From: Methylophaga sp. | Lineage (GTDB): Bacteria > Pseudomonadota > Gammaproteobacteria > Nitrosococcales > Methylophagaceae | Direction: 5' to 3' | DNA: 34,215 nt | Assembly: GCF_030651745.1 (NCBI RefSeq) | Contig: NZ_JAUSCC010000018.1 | Span: 1 to 34,215, forward strand | Shown: positions 26,009-34,215 of the stretch, piece by piece | How the letters are laid out: each line of letters starts with the position of its first letter | Position numbering within the stretch: the first letter of the stretch is position 1 | Position numbers and translations under genes: made by a program | Notes under the pieces: model-generated | What the model was told of the DNA's origin: nothing | Seen by the model: the letters and a program-made list of their open reading frames with translations, nothing else | The model's database searches: none

Positions 26009-26905
26009 TTAACGGACTTGTTGAATTTCACTTTCAATCGCATCATGTTGTTGAATTAACTCATCAATAGATTTCGTAAAGTCTGGATCTATTGAACCTT
26101 TTAATACAACAATTTCAACCCGGCGATTAGTGGCCCGATTTGCAGCGGAATCATTCGGGGCTAAAGGTTTGGTATCAGCATAACCTTCGAGTACAAATCG
26201 CTCGGGAGGGATCGTATTGTAATTCAGCAATTCATGGACTACTGAAGTGGCTCTTGAGGTTGATAACTCCCAATTAGAGCGATATCGGGCAGTGCTGATT
26301 GGAATATTATCGGTATGGCCGGCCACGGCAATTAAACCATCTGTCTGGGTTAATACTTCGTTGATTTTTTTCAGGATCGGAATAAAGTCCTGATTCAAGG
26401 TGGCATCACCTGAAGGAAAAGAACCGCGTTCACGAATTCGAATAACAATGCGGTTGAGCTGATTTTCGACAACTATCAAGCCCCTTTCTATTTCCGACTC
26501 CAGAGCTTGTTTGAATTCTTCTACTTCTTCTGCAACCTGCTTGGCCTGGGCTTCTGCGACCGCTTCAGCATCCATCGTAATTTTCAACACATCGCGGGTA
26601 TCGTCAGTGGTTTCCTGGCGGACAATATTCAAGGGTGTGGGTTTGGGTTCACCTGGGCTGAATTCCTGCGCGATAATACTGGTGCCCTTGGGGATCGCTT
26701 CATCGATAACCTCGCGTTGTACACCAAAAGCTTTCTCCAGAGACAACACCACCATTTTATATTTGATGGCATCGATCTCGGCAAAAGACAGCAATAACAC
26801 GAAGAAACACATCAGCAGCGACATTAAATCGGCAAATGTCGCCATATAGGCGGGCAATCCTTTCTTTTGTTGCTTTTTGAAACTCTGCGTTTCGGTATCA
26901 CTCAT
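26009..26905 (-). CDS. pomB: Sodium-type flagellar stator protein PomB
   Basis: A 298-aa stator B subunit. A short N-terminal cytoplasmic tail is followed by one TM (about 22-42) with the ion-carrying aspartate D26 in TFADLMSLLMCFFVLLLSF, nearly identical to Vibrio PomB. Then comes PKGTSIIAQEFSPGEPKPTPLN, also PomB-like, a helical linker, and an OmpA/MotB peptidoglycan-binding domain (AGHTDNIPI, YRSNWELSTSRA, NRATNRRVEI). It anchors the motor and conducts Na+ with PomA. Na+ rather than H+ coupling is inferred from overall similarity to PomB. It starts 23 nt after pomA. No other flagellar gene is in the window. Confidence 0.92.
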   Translation of the reverse strand: MSDTETQSFKKQQKKGLPAYMATFADLMSLLMCFFVLLLSFAEIDAIKYKMVVLSLEKAFGVQREVIDEAIPKGTSIIAQEFSPGEPKPTPLNIVRQETTDDTRDVLKITMDAEAVAEAQAKQVAEEVEEFKQALESEIERGLIVVENQLNRIVIRIRERGSFPSGDATLNQDFIPILKKINEVLTQTDGLIAVAGHTDNIPISTARYRSNWELSTSRATSVVHELLNYNTIPPERFVLEGYADTKPLAPNDSAANRATNRRVEIVVLKGSIDPDFTKSIDELIQQHDAIESEIQQVR

Positions 26906-26928
26906 AAGGTTCTGCCGTCTTCAGCAGA

Positions 26929-27702
26929 TCAAGCTTCGGCTGGAGCCGGAGCTTCGGCATCCCGCTTGGAAGCCGGAAGATAATTTTTCAACAACTCTTC
27001 CAATACTTTCGGGTTTTGCCCTTCCTGAATTCCCATCACACTCTCGATGATAATACTTTTGTTCATCAACTCTTCATTACTGCGAAGAGCCAGTTTATCG
27101 GCTACCGGTAAAGCAAACATATTGGCTATCATTGCACCGTATAATGTAGTCAATAACGCTATCGCCATTGCTGGTCCAATTGATTTCGGATCAGACATAT
27201 TCGACAGCATCTGCACCAAACCTACTAACGTCCCTATCATGCCCATCGCCGGTGCGGCATCACCGATTTGCTGAAAAATCTGTTGTCCAATGCTGTGGCG
27301 ATTAACCGTTTCATTCATTTCGGTATTCAGCGCTTTTCTGACCACTGCTGGTTCATGCCCATCAACCAGCATACGGATACCTAAGGCCAGTGCTGGGTTT
27401 TTCACTTCTTGTCTTTCCAGAGCCAGTAAACCTTCTTTGCGGGCAATACTGGCTAATTGCACAACACTGGTGATAATTTCCGTGGGATCTTCAGATTTAT
27501 GGAGAAAGGCTTTAGTGGCCGTTTTCATTGAACCAATAAACTGTTTCAGCGTGAAACGCATCATTACAACCGCAAAGGTTCCGCCGACAACGATCATAAA
27601 TGATGGGGTATTGATAAATGTACTCGCCGCTGCACCCAGTGCGATAGTGGCGATAATAAGACTCCAGGCAATTAAAAAACCCAGTAAAGTAGCCAAATCC
27701 AC
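26929..27702 (-). CDS. pomA: Sodium-type flagellar stator protein PomA
   Basis: A 257-aa MotA/TolQ/ExbB-superfamily protein with four TM segments. MDLATLLG at the N-terminus, the cytoplasmic loop with EGLLALERQEVKNPAL (90-105), and the TM3 block GDAAPAMGMIGTLVGLVQML (147-166) with its conserved proline match Vibrio PomA rather than the shorter-loop E. coli MotA. The start is a GTG at 27702 with GGGAG eight bases upstream. It has a Glu/Ala/Pro-rich C-terminal tail. It forms the stator with PomB, encoded next. It lies 88 nt downstream of the binding-protein gene, with its own candidate promoter in that gap. Confidence 0.92.
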   Translation of the reverse strand: MDLATLLGFLIAWSLIIATIALGAAASTFINTPSFMIVVGGTFAVVMMRFTLKQFIGSMKTATKAFLHKSEDPTEIITSVVQLASIARKEGLLALERQEVKNPALALGIRMLVDGHEPAVVRKALNTEMNETVNRHSIGQQIFQQIGDAAPAMGMIGTLVGLVQMLSNMSDPKSIGPAMAIALLTTLYGAMIANMFALPVADKLALRSNEELMNKSIIIESVMGIQEGQNPKVLEELLKNYLPASKRDAEAPAPAEA

Positions 27703-27758
27703 GTGCTTTTCTCCCTGATTAAGTCTTGCCTGAAGTCATAGGACATTTTTTGCGTTTA

Positions 27759-27785
27759 ATTGTACCGGATGCTTTCCAAAATCAA
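27759..27785 (-). promoter_or_regulatory. Candidate promoter for pomAB
   Basis: Minus strand TTGATT (27785-27780), a 15-nt spacer and TACAAT (27764-27759) in the gap before pomA. The -10 is 5/6 to consensus, but the spacer is shorter than ideal. No flagellar sigma-28 sequence is evident. Confidence 0.3.
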
Positions 27786-27790
27786 CAGTA

Positions 27791-29947
27791 TCAAGTATTC
27801 ACAGCCTGTTGGTATTTTTTCCGCCGGTAAATGATGACTGCTGGCAACAGTGCCAGAACAATCAAGAATAACAACAAAGCAAATGGCCAGAGGGTTGGCT
27901 GGTTCCACTTTGCTCTTAACTGGTCTCGTAATAGCGGATCAATACGGTGATACTTTAATGTATTGTTTGCCATCAAATTAGGCTTGATATTTTTATTCCA
28001 TGCATGAAATAAGGTTAACTGTTTGGGATGAAACCCCCACACCCAAGGGGAATCATGCCTTACAATCTCAACCATTTCATCAATAATTTTCTGGCGTTCC
28101 TCACCATCCGGCATAACCCGCATTTGTTCAAATAATCTGTCAAACTCAGGATTCTGATAATTCGCATTATTTTCACCATTATGAATAGCTTTAGCGTTCG
28201 GTCCATACAGTAAAAACAGAAAATTTTCCGGGTCAGGGTAATCAGCACTCCAACCAATCCTGAAGATCTGGGTTTGGCCGCGCCGCATTTTGTCCTGAAA
28301 ACGATTGTAATCAGTTGAACGAATAACCAGCTGGATATTGAGTTTTTGAAATTGCTTGCGCATCCAGTCCAACTGGGCCTTGGCATCGGGACCAACAGCG
28401 GCCACATCAAAATACAGAACCAAAGGCTGACCTGTTTCAGCATCACGCCCTTTTGGGTAGCCCGCTTCTGTCAATAAGTTTCTCGCATACTCGATGGGTT
28501 TTGTTCGTACCGCATCATCACGCCACTCATATACGTAAGGATCCAGCCCTGCCCTGCCTTCCCGATAACCAAATATTCCTGGCGGTATTGGCCCTTGTGC
28601 AGGGATACCGCGGCCGTTAAAAAAAATCGAGACAAATTCTTCTTGATCAATTGCAATGGCTATTGCCTGACGTAATTTACGCGCCTTTTCTTCGTTGCCT
28701 CCAACAATAGAATCCAACATGTTGAATCCTATGTAGTGCGTCGTCGTTCCAACTGCGGATTGAAGATCGATGCCTTTTTTCATCATATCTTCACTGAGTC
28801 CAAACGAACCACCCGAAGATACCTGAATAGCCTGATCAAAGCTGTCGGATGTCAAACCGCTGACATCGTAATATCCCTGAATAAATTTCCCCCAATACGA
28901 GGTACTTTCTTTTTCAAGGGTATAAATAATCTTATCGATAAACGGCATTGGCACACCGGCATCATCCAATAAACCCGCTGCTGCATCTCCGGGATTACCC
29001 TCTGTTGGATAGGTTTCGCCGTGATAATTTGGATTCCTCACCATCACCATACGTCGATTGGGATCGTTCTCAATCATTTGATAAGCCCCGGTCCCAACCG
29101 GATACCAATCCAGAGTGATATTTTTATCTATGAGTGCTGCTTGCTGATAAAAGACATCTGCTTCCCATGGAACAGGAGCAAAAAAAGGCATGGCCAGCCA
29201 ATATTTTAACTGTGGATACTGCCCATAAACGGTAATTTGATAGCGATAATCGTCAACTACCTGAACCCCGCTTATCTGCAATTCCCGTAGATCAATTGGT
29301 TCATTTTGCTGACGCATCTTGCCCAGCGTGGCAGCAAAATCACCTAAGCCGACAATATGCTCACTCATTAAGCCCAAGATCGGTGAATGCACTTCAGGAT
29401 GTGCCAAACGCTTAATCTGATACACATAATCCGCTGCTTTTAATTCCCGGGTTGCTTGGCGGAGAAAATCCATAATCGTTTTTATATTGCGCGATGATTG
29501 AGCGTCTATATCGTGATACAGAAACTGGCCCGTCTTATCCCGAACAAAAGCAGGATGCGGCTGATAGGCAATTCCCGGCCGGATGCTGATGGTATAGCGT
29601 GAAAAAGCAATATTGTCTGCTGTTTGTTGTGATGATGTTAGCAGCTCGCCATTTTTATCCAGTAGCTCGACTTCTGGCATATTTGCGGCGGTTAACGGCT
29701 CTAGCGTGTATGGTCTTTTAAGGTAATGGTATTGAAATGGCGGCTCGTAAATCTGTGCGGTAATCAGACTTTCATTAGCCGCGTAGGATCGAGCAGGGTC
29801 CAAATGCTTGGGACGTAACATAAAAGAGCTGTAACTTACTGATTTCTCACTCTCAGCAGCGGGGTATGGAGAGTTAAGAGCCGACAGGTCACATCCTGCC
29901 AGTAAGGCAGATAGCAGGATCTGTAATAAAACACGAAATCGGGTCAT
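27791..29947 (-). CDS. Family-5 ABC solute-binding lipoprotein with C-terminal membrane anchor
   Basis: A 718-aa extracytoplasmic binding protein of the peptide/nickel (SBP_bac_5) family. With the start at 29947, a short signal peptide ends in the lipobox LLAG-C19, so it should be a lipoprotein. The binding domain contains LDPARSYAANESL, GTGAYQMIENDPNRRMVMVRNPNYHG, the LRQAIAIAID segment and WSADYPDPENFLFLLYG, all typical of DppA/OppA folds. Unusually, the C-terminus has a TM helix (PFALLLFLIVLALLPAVIIY) and a basic tail RRKKYQQ. In-frame starts at 30025 or 29953 are possible, but only 29947 or 29953 gives a normal signal. No permease or ATPase adjoins it; a matching permease is at 3.6-4.6 kb. 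Confidence 0.88.
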   Translation of the reverse strand: MTRFRVLLQILLSALLAGCDLSALNSPYPAAESEKSVSYSSFMLRPKHLDPARSYAANESLITAQIYEPPFQYHYLKRPYTLEPLTAANMPEVELLDKNGELLTSSQQTADNIAFSRYTISIRPGIAYQPHPAFVRDKTGQFLYHDIDAQSSRNIKTIMDFLRQATRELKAADYVYQIKRLAHPEVHSPILGLMSEHIVGLGDFAATLGKMRQQNEPIDLRELQISGVQVVDDYRYQITVYGQYPQLKYWLAMPFFAPVPWEADVFYQQAALIDKNITLDWYPVGTGAYQMIENDPNRRMVMVRNPNYHGETYPTEGNPGDAAAGLLDDAGVPMPFIDKIIYTLEKESTSYWGKFIQGYYDVSGLTSDSFDQAIQVSSGGSFGLSEDMMKKGIDLQSAVGTTTHYIGFNMLDSIVGGNEEKARKLRQAIAIAIDQEEFVSIFFNGRGIPAQGPIPPGIFGYREGRAGLDPYVYEWRDDAVRTKPIEYARNLLTEAGYPKGRDAETGQPLVLYFDVAAVGPDAKAQLDWMRKQFQKLNIQLVIRSTDYNRFQDKMRRGQTQIFRIGWSADYPDPENFLFLLYGPNAKAIHNGENNANYQNPEFDRLFEQMRVMPDGEERQKIIDEMVEIVRHDSPWVWGFHPKQLTLFHAWNKNIKPNLMANNTLKYHRIDPLLRDQLRAKWNQPTLWPFALLLFLIVLALLPAVIIYRRKKYQQAVNT

Positions 29948-30067
29948 AACCATCCAAAGTCGAAGCCAATCAAATAATGAGTATATCGGTAATGCAGGCA
30001 GCTCGCCTCTTCCCGTACCAGTCAAAATCAGGTAAGTTTATCGGTTTTAAAATTTCTGGAGTACTTC

Positions 30068-30856
30068 ATGGGTTTTCTACAAGGTAAACGGGTATTGATT
30101 GTTGGCGTGGCCAGCTCACGTTCTATCGCTGCCGGTATTGCGCATGCGATGGCTCGTGAAGGCGCGGAACTGGCTTTTACCTACCAAAATGACAAACTCA
30201 AATCACGCGTTGAAAAAATCGCTGAAGAATGTGGCTCCAATCCCGCACTGATTTTTCCATGCGATGTCAGCAGCGATGAACAAATTACTGCTGTTTTCGA
30301 CGATCTCGCCAAACAGTGGGATGGTTTGGACAGTATCATCCATTCAGTAGCATTTGCCCCCAGAGAACAGTTACAGGGCAGCTTTGTTGACAGTGTAACT
30401 CGTGAGGGTTTTGCCGCAGCACACGATATCAGTGCCTATAGCTTCGCTGCATTAGCAAAAGCAGGCAAAGAAATGATGGCCGGACGTAATGGTTCATTAT
30501 TAACACTAAGCTACCTTGGCGCCGAACGTGCTATTGATAACTACAATGTGATGGGTGTGGCCAAAGCGGCTTTGGAAGCGACTGTTCGTTATATGGCTTA
30601 CTCTTTAGGGCCAGATGGTATTCGTGTTAATGCGGTTTCAGCAGGCCCAATCAAAACACTTGCCGCCGCCGGTATTGGTGATTTTGGCAAAATGTTAGCT
30701 TATGGCGAACGTAACTCACCATTACGTCGTAATGTCACAATTGAAGAAGTCGGTAATGTGGCCGCATTTTTATGCTCTGATCTGGCATCTGGTGTGACCG
30801 GTGAAATTACTTATGTCGATGGTGGTTACAATATAGTAGGTATTGGCGATAAGTAA
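30068..30856 (+). CDS. fabI: Enoyl-[acyl-carrier-protein] reductase (NADH) FabI
   Basis: A 262-aa short-chain-dehydrogenase-fold enzyme doing the last reduction of each fatty-acid elongation cycle. [13 protein letters not shown] (13-25) binds NADH; the catalytic Y149 ([11 protein letters not shown]), Y159 and K166 ([12 protein letters not shown]) are in place. A95 in [10 protein letters not shown] matches the alanine in S. aureus FabI rather than the glycine (G93) of E. coli, at the position that contacts triclosan; this is common variation and says nothing firm on resistance. GGAG precedes the ATG. It is divergent from the binding-protein gene and ends in its own terminator. Confidence 0.97.
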   Translation: MGFLQGKRVLIVGVASSRSIAAGIAHAMAREGAELAFTYQNDKLKSRVEKIAEECGSNPALIFPCDVSSDEQITAVFDDLAKQWDGLDSIIHSVAFAPREQLQGSFVDSVTREGFAAAHDISAYSFAALAKAGKEMMAGRNGSLLTLSYLGAERAIDNYNVMGVAKAALEATVRYMAYSLGPDGIRVNAVSAGPIKTLAAAGIGDFGKMLAYGERNSPLRRNVTIEEVGNVAAFLCSDLASGVTGEITYVDGGYNIVGIGDK

Positions 30857-30883
30857 GTTAAACCGATGTTCATTCAGTTATAT

Positions 30884-30914
30884 AAAACAGGGCTTCAAGC
30901 CCTGTTTTTGTTTT
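30884..30914 (+). terminator. Terminator of fabI
   Basis: AAAACAGGGC, loop TTCAA, GCCCTGTTTT, then TGTTTT: ten base pairs with a T-rich tail, 28 nt after the fabI stop. It separates fabI from the symporter gene. Confidence 0.88.
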
Positions 30915-30941
30915 AGCCATTGTAAAAATTAAGGACTGCCC

Positions 30942-32159
30942 ATGCCTCACTCACATGCCGTCATTTTATTAGTATTAATCATCTTGAGTGCCATTAGTGG
31001 TGTTTTATTTGGCTGGTTTTTTGGTGAGTTGTCACTGCAAATCGGCTGGATGGGGGATTTATTCCTTAACGCTTTGAAAATGATCATTATTCCGCTTATT
31101 GTAGCCTCGGTTATCAGCGGCATTGGTGCACTTGGAGATATCCGAAAACTGGGTCGTTTAGGTGGCTCCACCATTCTCTATTATGGTCTTACAACAGCGG
31201 TTGCCGTCTTTATCGGCTTGGTAGTAGTCAATATTATTCAACCTGGTGCCGGGATAGAGCTTGGCAATGCAACGGTTCCAGAGCGCATTCTTGAAAAACA
31301 GGGAACCGGCATAGCAGATATTTTCATGTCACTGATTTCACCCAATCTATTTGCCTCAGCAACCGAAATGCAGTTATTACCGATCATTGTTTTTGCCATC
31401 TTGTTTGCAATGGCACTAACCACCATTGGCGACCGATCTAAACCGGTATTTGCGGTTTTTGATGGCATAAATGAAGCCATGATGAAATTGGTGATATGGA
31501 TCATGTATTTCGCTCCCATCGGTATTTTTGCGTTGATTGCTGCGCGCATCGGTCTTGCGGGTGGTGGTGAAGAACTTTTCAAAGAAATCCAGGCAGTAGG
31601 CTGGCATGTCGTCACCGTATTGACTGGCTTGTTTATTCATTTTTGTTTTCTATTCTTGCTACTTCAACTTATCGCCGGTAAAGGTTTTAGCTATTTGCTG
31701 GGTATGAGTCGAGCCTTGTTTACCGGATTTGGCACTGCAAGCTCTACTGCCACCCTGCCGTTAACAATGGAGAATGCTCGCGAAAATAAAGTCAGTGATA
31801 AGGCTATAAAGTTTGTCTTACCGTTGGGCAGCACGGTCAATATGGATGGCACCGCACTCTATGAGGCAGCTGCTGTGTTATTTATTGCTCAGGCTTATGG
31901 TATTGATCTGACGATGACTCAGCAGGTCATCGTGTTCATCACAGCAACGCTTGCCGCAATCGGCGCCGCCGGCATACCTGAAGCAGGCTTGGTCACGATG
32001 GTGATTGTACTAAGTGCTGTAGGCTTACCGCTGGAGGGTATAGCACTTCTATTAGCGGTTGACTGGTTCCTGGATCGCTTCCGCACTGTTGTCAACATCT
32101 GGGGTGATAGTGTCGGTGCAAAGGTAATCGATACATTAGTCATAAAAAAGGCGCTTTAA
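30942..32159 (+). CDS. Dicarboxylate/amino-acid:cation symporter (DAACS family)
   Basis: A 405-aa inner-membrane carrier of the GltP/DctA/GltPh type, which takes up glutamate, aspartate or C4-dicarboxylates with Na+ or H+. Signatures are LKMIIIPLIVASVISG in TM2, the re-entrant SSTATLPLTMEN (HP1), the unwound TM7 motif NMDGTALYEAAAV, and AAIGAAGIPEAGLV in HP2. The NMDGT motif is used for Na+ binding in GltPh. Substrate choice between acidic amino acids and dicarboxylates cannot be settled by eye. AAGGA lies six bases before the ATG. The stop codon sits inside the downstream terminator stem. Confidence 0.93.
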   Translation: MPHSHAVILLVLIILSAISGVLFGWFFGELSLQIGWMGDLFLNALKMIIIPLIVASVISGIGALGDIRKLGRLGGSTILYYGLTTAVAVFIGLVVVNIIQPGAGIELGNATVPERILEKQGTGIADIFMSLISPNLFASATEMQLLPIIVFAILFAMALTTIGDRSKPVFAVFDGINEAMMKLVIWIMYFAPIGIFALIAARIGLAGGGEELFKEIQAVGWHVVTVLTGLFIHFCFLFLLLQLIAGKGFSYLLGMSRALFTGFGTASSTATLPLTMENARENKVSDKAIKFVLPLGSTVNMDGTALYEAAAVLFIAQAYGIDLTMTQQVIVFITATLAAIGAAGIPEAGLVTMVIVLSAVGLPLEGIALLLAVDWFLDRFRTVVNIWGDSVGAKVIDTLVIKKAL

Positions 32160-32169
32160 GCGCCTTTTT
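32144..32169. terminator. Bidirectional terminator overlapping the symporter stop codon
   Basis: AAAAAA-GGCGCT-TTA-AGCGCC-TTTTT: a six-pair GC stem flanked by A and T runs, able to end transcripts of both the symporter (plus) and ppiD (minus, stop at 32187). The last symporter codons and TAA stop (32157-32159) are in the hairpin. Confidence 0.88.
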
Positions 32170-32186
32170 ATTTCTTTTAATCAATA

Positions 32187-34079
32187 TTATTGATCTTCAC
32201 TGGAAGTGACGCGAGATTCATAAATAGTTATTTTCGCTTCACTACGAAGTGTATTGATGAATGCAGCCATTTCAGCTCTACCATTGAGGCGGTTCAAGTT
32301 TGACACTAAACCATCGCGTACTTCTGGCTCAATGTTCTCCGTATCCCCTTGTTTAACATCACTGACAGCGACCACTACATAGTTTCCATTGTCAGCGGTA
32401 AAACCTGCATATTGTGTTGAACCGGTATTCGGTAACGTGAAAGCCTGATTCAAAATTTGGGCACTTATTTGCTGGCTATCACGTCCGTAAAATGCAGCAG
32501 CTTGCCACGCTTCCGGAAACACCTCTTCACCAGGTTTACCCGCTTTCAATTCCTGTAATCTTGATTCGCCTTGTATGAAAGCTAAATCACTGGCACGTTG
32601 ATAGCGGATCTGTTCAGAAATAGCCGGAGCAACTGAATCAAACGGCAACAAGGTTGCAGCGATATGACTGTTTTTACGCACCACGACAAGTCGTGTATCA
32701 GACAATTCGATAACCTGGCTGTTCAGATCCTGGTTGAGCACATCATCTGAAAACGCCGCTTGCACCACTGCATTGTTCTCTGCGATCCCACTACCACCAC
32801 TGCGTGTAAAGGCACCAGACGTTTTGATCTCTAAAGTCAGGGTTTCAGCCGCAACATCCAGTGTTTCCGGATTTTCATAGGTGAGATTAGCTAACTCTTC
32901 TGCTTTATCATAGAACTGACGTTCGGCTTGTTGGCGACGATACTGTAAAGCGACTTCGTCTCTTACACCTGCAAATTCAACATTGCTGGATTGATCAATA
33001 TCCGTTAATTGGATGATGTGATAACCAAACTCGGTTTTAACCGGCTCAGAGATATCACCAACATTTTCCAAAGCAAAAACTGCCGCTTCAAAAGTGGGCT
33101 CCATCACATCACGTTGTATTGGTCCTAAATCACCGCCTGAAGCAGCTGAACCAACATCAATAGAATAGGTTTTGGCTAATTCGGCAAAGCTTTCACCTTC
33201 ATCGAGCTTGGTTTGTATTTCAGCCAGGATTTGTTCTGCTTCATCATTATCATTAATTAAAATATGGCTTGCAGTACGCAGTTCTGGTCCAACAAACTGT
33301 ACTTTATTATCGATAAAATACTGTTGTAGCTGCTCATCGCTTGCTTCAATCTGCGATGAAATGGTTTCTAATGATAATTCAAGGTAATCAAGCGAGACTT
33401 GTTCTGGAGTGGTATAGCTTGATTGATTGGCATTGTAGAAATCACGCACATCACTTTCTTCAACTTCCGTTTGTTCGAGGAAATCTTCAAGTTTGACTAC
33501 ACCGTAAGCGATTTCCCGCTGTTGATTTTCCAACTTCAGCAGTCTTTCAACCTCAACCTGAGAAACAATCGTACTACCTTCAACATTCTGGACAAGTTGT
33601 TGTCCTAACAGGTCATTACGCAGCGTTGCTTCATAGTATGCAGGCGTAAATCCAGCACGTGCCAATACCATTTGGTACTGTTCACTATCAAATCGACCAT
33701 CGCGCTGGAAAGCAGGAGTTTGTTGAATAAATTGAGCAATCTGACGATCACTGATGCGTTGGCCTAATTTATCTGTTGCCGAACGAATCAAACGTTGTTC
33801 GATAAGATCATCAATAACGGCATAGCGTATTTCAGCGTTATCAAACATTTCAGGGTTAAATTCTTCTCCCATCATTTGTCGCATTTGTTCGCGATAACGT
33901 TGCACCGCTTGTAATAATTCAGAGCGGGTGATCTCATCACCATTTACTTTCGCTACTACAGTATCGCTGGGACCGGTAACGTAAGAGTTCACCCCCCAAA
34001 GGGCAAATGGAATACTGATTAAGCCAACAATAAACCAAGCAATCCAACCTTGGGCGCGATCACGTATGAAATGCAACAT
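32187..34079 (-). CDS. ppiD: Periplasmic folding chaperone PpiD (SurA_N/parvulin)
   Basis: A 630-aa membrane-anchored periplasmic chaperone that acts at the Sec translocon exit. An N-terminal anchor (about 11-30, GWIAWFIVGLISIPFALWG) is followed by a SurA_N-type chaperone region (about 40-180), a parvulin-type PPIase domain (about 266-362: LRTASHILI, AELAKTYSIDVGSAASGGDLG, EFGYHIIQLTDI), and a C-terminal PpiD domain. The length is typical (E. coli 623). AAGAAGG lies nine bases before the ATG. The tRNA-Asp gene and its terminator lie upstream; in many gammaproteobacteria hupB precedes ppiD. Confidence 0.95.
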   Translation of the reverse strand: MLHFIRDRAQGWIAWFIVGLISIPFALWGVNSYVTGPSDTVVAKVNGDEITRSELLQAVQRYREQMRQMMGEEFNPEMFDNAEIRYAVIDDLIEQRLIRSATDKLGQRISDRQIAQFIQQTPAFQRDGRFDSEQYQMVLARAGFTPAYYEATLRNDLLGQQLVQNVEGSTIVSQVEVERLLKLENQQREIAYGVVKLEDFLEQTEVEESDVRDFYNANQSSYTTPEQVSLDYLELSLETISSQIEASDEQLQQYFIDNKVQFVGPELRTASHILINDNDEAEQILAEIQTKLDEGESFAELAKTYSIDVGSAASGGDLGPIQRDVMEPTFEAAVFALENVGDISEPVKTEFGYHIIQLTDIDQSSNVEFAGVRDEVALQYRRQQAERQFYDKAEELANLTYENPETLDVAAETLTLEIKTSGAFTRSGGSGIAENNAVVQAAFSDDVLNQDLNSQVIELSDTRLVVVRKNSHIAATLLPFDSVAPAISEQIRYQRASDLAFIQGESRLQELKAGKPGEEVFPEAWQAAAFYGRDSQQISAQILNQAFTLPNTGSTQYAGFTADNGNYVVVAVSDVKQGDTENIEPEVRDGLVSNLNRLNGRAEMAAFINTLRSEAKITIYESRVTSSEDQ

Positions 34080-34119
34080 AGCAGTGAACCTTCTTTACGA
34101 AATGTGGGTTAATTTAAGC

Positions 34120-34145
34120 AAAAAAAAAGGCGCATAGAATGCGCC
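34120..34145 (-). terminator. Terminator downstream of tRNA-Asp
   Basis: On the minus strand GGCGCA-TTCTA-TGCGCC is followed by nine T residues. It lies 12 nt after the tRNA CCA end and 40 nt before the ppiD start, so it separates the tRNA transcript from ppiD. Confidence 0.88.
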
Positions 34146-34157
34146 CTTCTTTTGTAA

Positions 34158-34215
34158 TGGCGGAGCGGACGGGACTCGAACCCGCGACCTCCGGCGTGAC
34201 AGGCCAGCATTCTAA
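34158..34215 (-). tRNA. tRNA-Asp (GTC), 3' portion
   Basis: The minus strand ends CCGCTCCGCCA, with encoded CCA at 34160-34158. The anticodon stem-loop CTGGC-CTGTCAC-GCCGG has anticodon GTC (34200-34198), the variable loop is AGGTC, and the T arm is GCGGG-TTCGAGT-CCCGT. It differs from E. coli tRNA-Asp at only a few stem positions. The first 19 or so bases, including the 5' acceptor strand and most of the D arm, lie outside the window. Confidence 0.95.

Noticed and set aside
27791..30025. Binding protein starting at 30025
   Set aside because: The additional 26 residues would bury the signal peptide; starts at 29947 or 29953 give a normal lipoprotein signal.
30068..30856. FabI alanine at position 95 as a sign of triclosan resistance
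   Set aside because: Alanine at this position is normal in many FabI proteins, including triclosan-sensitive S. aureus, so no resistance call is justified.

Overview
The window is chromosomal DNA of a gammaproteobacterium with moderate G+C (about mid-40s % by eye). It carries 29 protein genes, the 5' end of a tmRNA gene at the left edge and the 3' part of a tRNA-Asp gene at the right edge. Gene families (FimV, PomA/PomB, RatA-RatB, PpiD, FabI) and gene order (asd-fimV-truA-trpF-trpB-trpA-accD-folC) are gammaproteobacterial. A paired edd/eda, three sodium-type membrane systems (an NSS symporter, a PomA/PomB motor, a DAACS symporter) and the base composition suggest a marine or halophilic organism, perhaps Methylophaga-like. 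That genus guess is inference only. I see no insertion sequences, phage genes or CRISPR.

Layout. 1-588 (minus): smpB followed by ssrA, the trans-translation pair. 680-2851 (plus): an NSS-family symporter, then ratA and ratB/rnfH, which overlap. 2848-4633 (minus): an OppB/DppB-type ABC permease overlapping a DUF455 ferritin-like gene, without the other subunits. 4852-7652 (plus): a single-domain rhodanese, an unrecognised exported protein with a lone C-G-C-P motif, a DUF692/MNIO enzyme and its DUF2063 partner, closed by a perfect 30-nt palindromic terminator. This is the most likely place for undescribed biology. 7713-10201 (minus): eda and edd (Entner-Doudoroff). 10202-10627: the only long non-coding stretch. 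10628-14503 (plus): trmB, a FadL-type porin and an acyl-CoA synthetase. 14486-25805 (minus): a ten-gene tightly packed convoy leuD-leuB-asd-fimV-truA-trpF-trpB-trpA-accD-folC. 26009-27702 (minus): pomA-pomB. 27791-29947 (minus): a large lipoprotein solute-binding protein with a C-terminal membrane anchor. 30068-32159 (plus): fabI and a dicarboxylate/amino-acid symporter, each with its own terminator. 32187-34079 (minus): ppiD. 34158-34215 (minus): tRNA-Asp.

How it fits together. Most of the window is housekeeping: amino-acid, fatty-acid and folate biosynthesis, ribosome rescue and envelope folding. Points that stand out are the MNIO/DUF2063 pair without a small Cys-rich precursor gene; a peptide-type ABC transporter whose permease and binding protein lie 23 kb apart on one strand in an order that would be contiguous if the intervening block were removed; a leuD-leuB cluster with no leuC in its usual upstream place; and an smpB gene with a TATAAT box six bases before its ATG and no visible Shine-Dalgarno sequence.
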